Shown: positions 59,484 to 64,000 of the stretch, one piece after another | How the letters are laid out: the number at the start of each line of letters is the position of its first letter | Position numbering within the stretch: the first letter of the stretch is position 1 | Assembly: GCF_038405225.1 (NCBI RefSeq) | Contig: NZ_CP151657.1 | Span: forward strand, 2,790,001 to 2,854,000 | DNA length: 64,000 nucleotides | Reading direction: 5' to 3' | DNA from: Arthrobacter citreus | GTDB lineage: Bacteria; Actinomycetota; Actinomycetes; Actinomycetales; Micrococcaceae | Notes under the pieces: generated by a model | What the model was told of the DNA's origin: nothing | What the model saw: the letters and a program-made list of their open reading frames with translations, nothing else | Databases searched by the model: none | Translations under genes and position numbers: made by a program

Positions 59484-60035
59484 ATGAGGGTGGAAGAGAA
59501 CGGCCTTCGGCGGGATATCGTCAACGGAATCCGCGGCATGGCGCTGGATGGACAGCGGGTCGCGGATACTTTTGCGCACCGGGAAGGGCTCAACGCCACC
59601 GACATGCGGGCACTGACGCTGATCATGGAAGCCGAATCCCGCCGCGAAGCCCTCACCGCCGGGCAACTCAGTGCCAAGCTGGGCACATCCACGGGAGCCA
59701 CAACGGCGGTCATTGACCGGCTTGAGCGCATCGGGCATATTCACCGCAACCGGGAACACGCCGACCGCCGGAAGGTGACCCTGCATTTCGAGCCGCTGGC
59801 CATGCAGCTGGCCGCTGCCTACTTCGGCCCCCTTGGCGCGCTGACGGACGACGTCATGAGCCGATACTCCACGGAAGAACTCGAAACGGTGCGCCGGTTC
59901 ATGGCGGACATGCGCCAGGCCTACGCCGATCATCAGGCGGCACTGGCTGAGCCCCGTTCCACTGAAGCCGATGCCGGCCCCGGTGCCGGCGGAGATGCAG
60001 GTCCGGACGCCGGCACGGAACAACACGCACGGTAA
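59484..60035 (+). CDS. MarR-family regulator of the MMPL exporter
   Basis: A 183-residue winged-helix regulator. The HTH is LTAGQLSAKLGTSTGATTAV followed by IDRLERIGHIHRNREHADRR, with the Asp-Arg-Arg wing turn diagnostic of MarR. The N-terminal helix MRVEENGLRRDIVNGIRGMA serves dimerisation. A Gly/Asp/Ala-rich disordered tail of 30 residues is unusual for the family. Leaderless promoter upstream. It is divergent from the MMPL gene and very likely represses it through the shared operator. Confidence 0.9.
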   Translation: MRVEENGLRRDIVNGIRGMALDGQRVADTFAHREGLNATDMRALTLIMEAESRREALTAGQLSAKLGTSTGATTAVIDRLERIGHIHRNREHADRRKVTLHFEPLAMQLAAAYFGPLGALTDDVMSRYSTEELETVRRFMADMRQAYADHQAALAEPRSTEADAGPGAGGDAGPDAGTEQHAR

Positions 60036-60102
60036 CGGATGCAGCATGCCGGCCGCAGAAGCAGGTAAGCTGATAACCGCCTGCCGGCCAGTCCGGCGGC
60101 AC

Positions 60103-60179
60103 GCCCTCGTAGCTCAGTAGGATAGAGCGGCCCTCTCCTAAAGGGCAGGTCGTCGGTTCGATTCCGGCCGGGGGCACCA
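60103..60179 (+). tRNA. tRNA-Arg (CCT)
   Basis: The full cloverleaf is visible: acceptor GCCCTCG pairs with CGGGGGC (one G-U), D arm AGCTCAGTAGGATAGAGC, anticodon stem GCCCT/AGGGC with loop CTCCTAA (anticodon CCT, reading AGG), T arm with GTTCGATTC, and an encoded CCA end. The variable loop is of class I size. No intron. Confidence 0.95.
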
Positions 60180-60222
60180 CAGCTTCCCCCACGGCCTTCC
60201 CCTCTGTCTTTGACACTGCCCC

Positions 60223-60294
60223 TTTGACACTGCCTTGAACGCGGTCTTCGACACTGTCCTCGACGCAGCCTTCGACACTGTCTTCGACGCGCCG
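60223..60294. repeat. 24-bp tandem repeat, three copies
   Basis: Units 60223-60246, 60247-60270 and 60271-60294, consensus TTCGACACTGTCTTCGACGC plus four variable bases; a partial fourth copy starts at 60209. It lies between the tRNA and the 3' end of the ABC exporter gene. Confidence 0.85.
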
Positions 60295-60321
60295 GGACAG
60301 CCCGTATGCATCCCGGGACCG

Positions 60322-62214
60322 CTACCCGCGGACAGCCCCTTCATCCGTAACCGGGTCCACGGCGAACTGCGTGCCGTGCAGCTCCGCATAGCGGCCGCCG
60401 AGCTCCAGAAGCTCTGCATGCGTGCCCTGTTCCGCGATCCGGCCGCCCTCAATGACCAGGATCTTGTCCGCGTTGCGGATCGTCGAGAGCCGGTGGGCGA
60501 TGACGACGGCGGTGCGGCCTTCCAGTGCTTCTCCCAGCGCTGCCTGTACGGCTGCCTCGGAGGTGGAGTCGAGTGCGGCGGTGGCTTCGTCCAGGATGAC
60601 GATCCTCGGCTGCGCCAGCAGGAGCCGGGCAATGGTCATCCGCTGGCGTTCTCCGCCGGAGAGCCGGTAGCCGCGCTCCCCCACCATGGTGTCCAGGCCG
60701 TCAGGCAGGGATCGGATCAGATCCTCCAGCCTGGCCCGGCGCAGGGCGTCCCACACCTGGTCTTCGGTGGCCTCCGGATTGGCGAGCAGCAGGTTGGACC
60801 GGATGCTTTCATGGAACAGGTGCCCGTCCTGCGTCACCATTCCCAGTGCCTGGCGCATGGAGGCGAAGCTGACGTCCCGCACGTCGGTGCCGGAGAAGCG
60901 GACCGCTCCGGAATCGACGTCGTACAGCCGCGACATCAGCTGGGCGATCGTGGACTTGCCGGCGCCGGACGTGCCCACCAGGGCAACGGTCTGGCCTGGT
61001 TCCACCCGGAAGGAAATACCGTGCAGCACCTCTTCGCCGCCGCGCGAGTCCAGCACGGCGACCTCTTCGAGCGAGGCAAGCGAAACCTTGTCCGCGGTTG
61101 GATAGGCGAACCGAACGTCGTCGAACTCCACGCCCAGCGGACCCTCCGGAACCGGAACAGTGTGCTCCTTTTCGCGGATCAGCGGCTTCAGGTCAAGGAT
61201 CTCGAAAACACGCTCAAAGCTGACCACGGCACTCATGATTTCCACCCGGGCGTTGGCCAGCGATGTCAGCGGCGCGTAAAGCCGGGTCAGCAGCAGGGCA
61301 AGAGTGACGACGTCGCCGGTGTTCAGGCTGCCCGTGAGGGCCAGATATCCGCCCAGGCCATACACCAGGGCCAGGGCCAGGGCTGATACCAGCGTCAGCG
61401 CCGTAACAAACACGGCCTGCATCATGGCCATCTTTACGCCGATGTCGCGGACCCGGGCGGCACGGACGGAAAACTCGTTGGATTCCTGTTCCGGCCGGCC
61501 AAACAGCTTGACCAGAGTAGCTCCGGGCGCGGAGAACCGTTCGGTCATCTGGGTTCCCATGGAGGCATTGTGATTGGCCGCTTCGCGCCGAAGCGCCGCC
61601 AGTTTCCCGCCCATCCGGCGTGCCGGAATAAGGAAGACCGGCAGCAGAAGCATGGCCAGCACTGTCACCTGCCAGGAGGTGTTGAGCATGACAATCAGGG
61701 TCAGGATCAGTGCGACGAGGTTGCTCACTACGCCGGAGAGGGTTCCACTGAAAGCCTGCTGTGCTCCGATCACGTCGTTATTGAGCCGGCTGACCAAAGC
61801 TCCCGTGCGCGTGCGCGTGAAGAAAGCGATGGGCATGCGCTGGACGTGGTCAAACACCGCGGTGCGCAGGTCCAGGATCACCTGTTCCCCAATCCTGGAG
61901 GAGAACCAGCGAGTGGCAAGCGACACCGCCGCATCCGCCACCGCCACCGCGGCAATCAGCAGGGCGAGCTGGATAACACGGCCGGCAGCGGAACCCGCAA
62001 CTATGGAATTGACCACCCCACCCGCCAGGACAGGGGTGGCCACGGCCAGGAAGGCTCCCAGCGTGGACAGCAGGACAAAGCCGATCAGCTGCTTCTTATA
62101 GGGTGAGGCGAAAGTAATGATCCGCCGCAGCGTTTCCCGTGAAATCTTGTTATCGCTGCCCCTGGCTGTGGAGATCTTGTATAAGGAACTCCACGCCGCG
62201 CCTTCCATGCTCAT
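60322..62214 (-). CDS. ABC multidrug/lipid exporter (fused permease-ATPase)
   Basis: A 630-residue half-transporter that forms a homodimer or heterodimer. Residues 40-340 are the six-segment ABC_membrane domain (KKQLIGFVLLSTLGAFLAVA and following). The nucleotide-binding domain has Walker A ALVGTSGAGKSTIAQLMSRL, signature YRLSGGERQRMTIARLLLA, Walker B RIVILDEATAALDSTSE and the switch His in VIAHRLSTI. GGAGG lies 7 nt before the ATG. It resembles MsbA/BmrA/Rv1273-type exporters. Expressed alone. Substrate unknown. Confidence 0.92.
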   Translation of the reverse strand: MSMEGAAWSSLYKISTARGSDNKISRETLRRIITFASPYKKQLIGFVLLSTLGAFLAVATPVLAGGVVNSIVAGSAAGRVIQLALLIAAVAVADAAVSLATRWFSSRIGEQVILDLRTAVFDHVQRMPIAFFTRTRTGALVSRLNNDVIGAQQAFSGTLSGVVSNLVALILTLIVMLNTSWQVTVLAMLLLPVFLIPARRMGGKLAALRREAANHNASMGTQMTERFSAPGATLVKLFGRPEQESNEFSVRAARVRDIGVKMAMMQAVFVTALTLVSALALALVYGLGGYLALTGSLNTGDVVTLALLLTRLYAPLTSLANARVEIMSAVVSFERVFEILDLKPLIREKEHTVPVPEGPLGVEFDDVRFAYPTADKVSLASLEEVAVLDSRGGEEVLHGISFRVEPGQTVALVGTSGAGKSTIAQLMSRLYDVDSGAVRFSGTDVRDVSFASMRQALGMVTQDGHLFHESIRSNLLLANPEATEDQVWDALRRARLEDLIRSLPDGLDTMVGERGYRLSGGERQRMTIARLLLAQPRIVILDEATAALDSTSEAAVQAALGEALEGRTAVVIAHRLSTIRNADKILVIEGGRIAEQGTHAELLELGGRYAELHGTQFAVDPVTDEGAVRG

Positions 62215-62460
62215 TTATGTGCCTCCGTTGTATTCACTCTTCAGTTTAAGCCTCGGCACCGACACTCCATTCCCCGGCGCGCTCCCGCCGGCCCCGCCCA
62301 CCGGATGTGTGGATGCGGGCCTGCCCCGACGGTTGGCCGGCCAGGCCCGCGCGGCGGCCGCCTGACGTGCAGTGACACCGAACACACGGGCGGCCGGTCC
62401 GCTGGTACACTTCCATTCGCTGCACCCTCTCGGGAATTGCGCAGACGACGAAAGGCCTCC

Positions 62461-64000
62461 ATGCCCAGGGTGCTTCAACCACTGCAACCGACGTCCGGTG
62501 ACACCACCGCGCAGTTTGCCGTGGTGGGGGTGCGTCCCAGTGAACTCCGGGCGGCGGCGGACACCGTGCTGCGCGAGGCGGGCCTGCTGACACTGCACGT
62601 TGAGGACGAGTTGGCCGCCATCCAGGCGCTGCAGGAACACGACGTGGTGCTGGGTGTGGTGGATGCGGCAATGCTCGGAGCTGCGCAGCCGGACCAGTTG
62701 CGCCGCCTTCGGCAGGAACCGGCGATTGCCGGGCTGCCCGTCATCCTGCTGTCCGGCGGGCAGGAACTGGACGTCGAGTTAATGATCCAGCTCGGCATTA
62801 CGGACTTTGTTGCCGGGCCCGTGGAGGGCACCGATTTCGCGGCCCGGGTGGCACTGGTCCTGGCCGGCAGCCGGGCCACCCGGCGGCGCAAGGTTGCCGC
62901 GGCACGGCTCCGTGATGATACCCGGGCCATTTCCGCGGCCTTGCGCGGCACGAACGATCCCGAGCGCATGGCGGCCCTCGTGGTGCGGGGCCTCGGCGAG
63001 ACGTTCGCCGGTTGTCATGTCCGCCTCGAAACGTTTCCGGGAGAACGGGTTCCGGAGCTGGCAGCCTCCTGGAACCGGACCGTCCCGGCGAAAGGCTTCC
63101 GCGAAATTCCGCGGCAGGCGGCACTGCAGCTGTGTGCACAGCTTTGGGAACAGGAAACGGTTCTTCGGGTGGAGGACCACCACAGCCCGGATGACCCCGA
63201 AAGCAGGATCCTTGCAGCGGCAGCCCCGCCCGAGCTGCGCACTTCCGTTTTTGCACCGCTGGCCCACGGGGAACAGGTGCTGGGCTACATCTGGATCGCC
63301 GGGACCACCGGCCCACGGCACTGGAGCCGGACGGAACTGTCACTCATCCAGCATGTGTGTGGAAACCTCGCCCACGGACTGGTCCAGGGACATCTCATCA
63401 CCGCCCAACGGGAGGTGCTGTCCCGGCTGAGGGAACTGGACCAGGCCAAGACTGACTTTGTCGCCACGGTTAATCATGAGCTCCGAACACCGCTGACGTC
63501 CATCACCGGATACCTGGAACTGATCCTGGACGGCTCCGCAGGGGAAGTTCCTGCACACATGGTGCAGATGCTGGACATCGTTGGGCGCAACGCATCACGG
63601 CTGAACCAGCTCATCACTGATTTGCTGACCATTTCCCGGAGCGACGCCCAGGCCAGCCTGGCAGTGGAGGAAATCGATCTGGCTGCCCTGCTGGAATCGG
63701 TTGCGGCGGCGCTGGCCCCGGCTGCGGCGTCGAACGATATAGCGCTGAGGCTGGCACCAATGTCCGCTCCTTTCCTGGTGGACGGGGATGAAACACAGTT
63801 GGAGCAGGTCTTCACGAATCTGTTTTCCAACGCCGTGAAGTTCACGCCGCCGGGAGGAACCGTGGATGTGCTCGTGGACGTGGTCAAGACGAAGTCCGGC
63901 CCGCAGGTCCGGGTCAGGATCGCGGACACGGGGATTGGAATCCCCGAAGTGGAGATCCCGAAGCTGTTCCGGCGGTTTTTCCGGGCTTCCAATGCAACGG
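62461..64000 (+). CDS. Sensor histidine kinase with REC-like and GAF domains, 5' part
   Basis: An open frame with no stop to the window end (513 codons seen). Residues 15-140 resemble a response-regulator receiver fold that is degenerate, since the usual acidic pocket is not obvious (LGVVDAAM keeps one Asp). Residues about 165-300 look like a GAF sensor domain. The dimerisation domain has H-box VNHELRTPLTSITGYLEL with His339, and the ATPase shows N-box NLFSNAVKFTPPGG and G1 DTGIGIP (Asp489). No membrane segments, so it is a cytosolic kinase. GAAAGG before the ATG. The G2 box and C-terminus lie outside the window. Confidence 0.88.
   Translation, partial: MPRVLQPLQPTSGDTTAQFAVVGVRPSELRAAADTVLREAGLLTLHVEDELAAIQALQEHDVVLGVVDAAMLGAAQPDQLRRLRQEPAIAGLPVILLSGGQELDVELMIQLGITDFVAGPVEGTDFAARVALVLAGSRATRRRKVAAARLRDDTRAISAALRGTNDPERMAALVVRGLGETFAGCHVRLETFPGERVPELAASWNRTVPAKGFREIPRQAALQLCAQLWEQETVLRVEDHHSPDDPESRILAAAAPPELRTSVFAPLAHGEQVLGYIWIAGTTGPRHWSRTELSLIQHVCGNLAHGLVQGHLITAQREVLSRLRELDQAKTDFVATVNHELRTPLTSITGYLELILDGSAGEVPAHMVQMLDIVGRNASRLNQLITDLLTISRSDAQASLAVEEIDLAALLESVAAALAPAAASNDIALRLAPMSAPFLVDGDETQLEQVFTNLFSNAVKFTPPGGTVDVLVDVVKTKSGPQVRVRIADTGIGIPEVEIPKLFRRFFRASNAT

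Noticed and set aside
60103-60321. Integration site (att) at tRNA-Arg
   Set aside because: No duplication of the tRNA 3' end, no integrase and no island-like genes around it.

Overview
The window is about 64 kb of high-GC, densely coded bacterial chromosome. Gene content and expression signals point to an actinobacterium of the Micrococcaceae, most likely Arthrobacter or a close relative; this is an inference from families and codon use, because no rRNA or other marker is present. Supporting signs are GTG/TTG starts, many 4-bp ATGA/GTGA gene overlaps, and at least ten genes whose -10 hexamer (TAGRCT-like) lies only 6-7 nt before the start codon, the layout of leaderless actinobacterial mRNAs. 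There is no prophage, insertion sequence, integrase, rRNA or CRISPR array. One tRNA gene (Arg, CCT) is present.

Layout. 1-2.8 kb: nucleoside salvage operon (nucleoside hydrolase, MFS carrier, ribokinase). 3-8.8 kb: membrane protein, FAD dehydrogenase, two small proteins, asparaginase, Vsr-type endonuclease, HAD phosphatase. 9.1-13.5 kb: operon with a sugar-binding lipoprotein, Gfo/Idh/MocA oxidoreductase, DUF6807/PmoA-like protein and cupin protein. 13.9-24.5 kb: Tex, an HTH/DUF2975 pair, small membrane proteins, CtaG-like protein, RecQ, hydroxyisobutyrate-type dehydrogenase and an MHS carrier. 24.8-30.4 kb: a type III polyketide synthase operon (synthase, methyltransferase, flavin hydroxylase) facing a MarR-controlled DHA2 exporter. 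30.5-38.3 kb: an iron-box-like promoter with two small genes, then a ThDP decarboxylase overlapping a ureohydrolase, a flavin monooxygenase, a PuuR-like regulator and a sodium:solute symporter. This set suggests arginine/guanidino-compound or polyamine catabolism. 38.3-43.7 kb: AI-2E-family protein, acyl-CoA ligase, a ferritin-like/VIT metal exporter preceded by a manganese (yybP-ykoY) riboswitch, and an aldo/keto reductase. 43.8-45.4 kb: a pair of ESX/T7SS-like helical proteins, one with a Trp/Pro repeat region. 45.9-64 kb: BCCT osmolyte carrier, sugar porter, succinyl-CoA synthetase (sucCD), PcrA helicase, inositol monophosphatase-type enzyme, acyltransferase, MMPL exporter with divergent MarR regulator and a clear palindromic operator, tRNA-Arg, ABC exporter and the start of a hybrid sensor kinase.

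The least expected structural signal is a recurring pattern of short degenerate tandem duplications (15-24 bp units) that include or abut stop codons. At least nine genes show it. At two junctions the duplicated unit carries the overlapping stop/start of adjacent genes, and at one it shifts the frame. The strongest regulatory discoveries are the manganese riboswitch, two MarR operators and the paired DtxR-like boxes.
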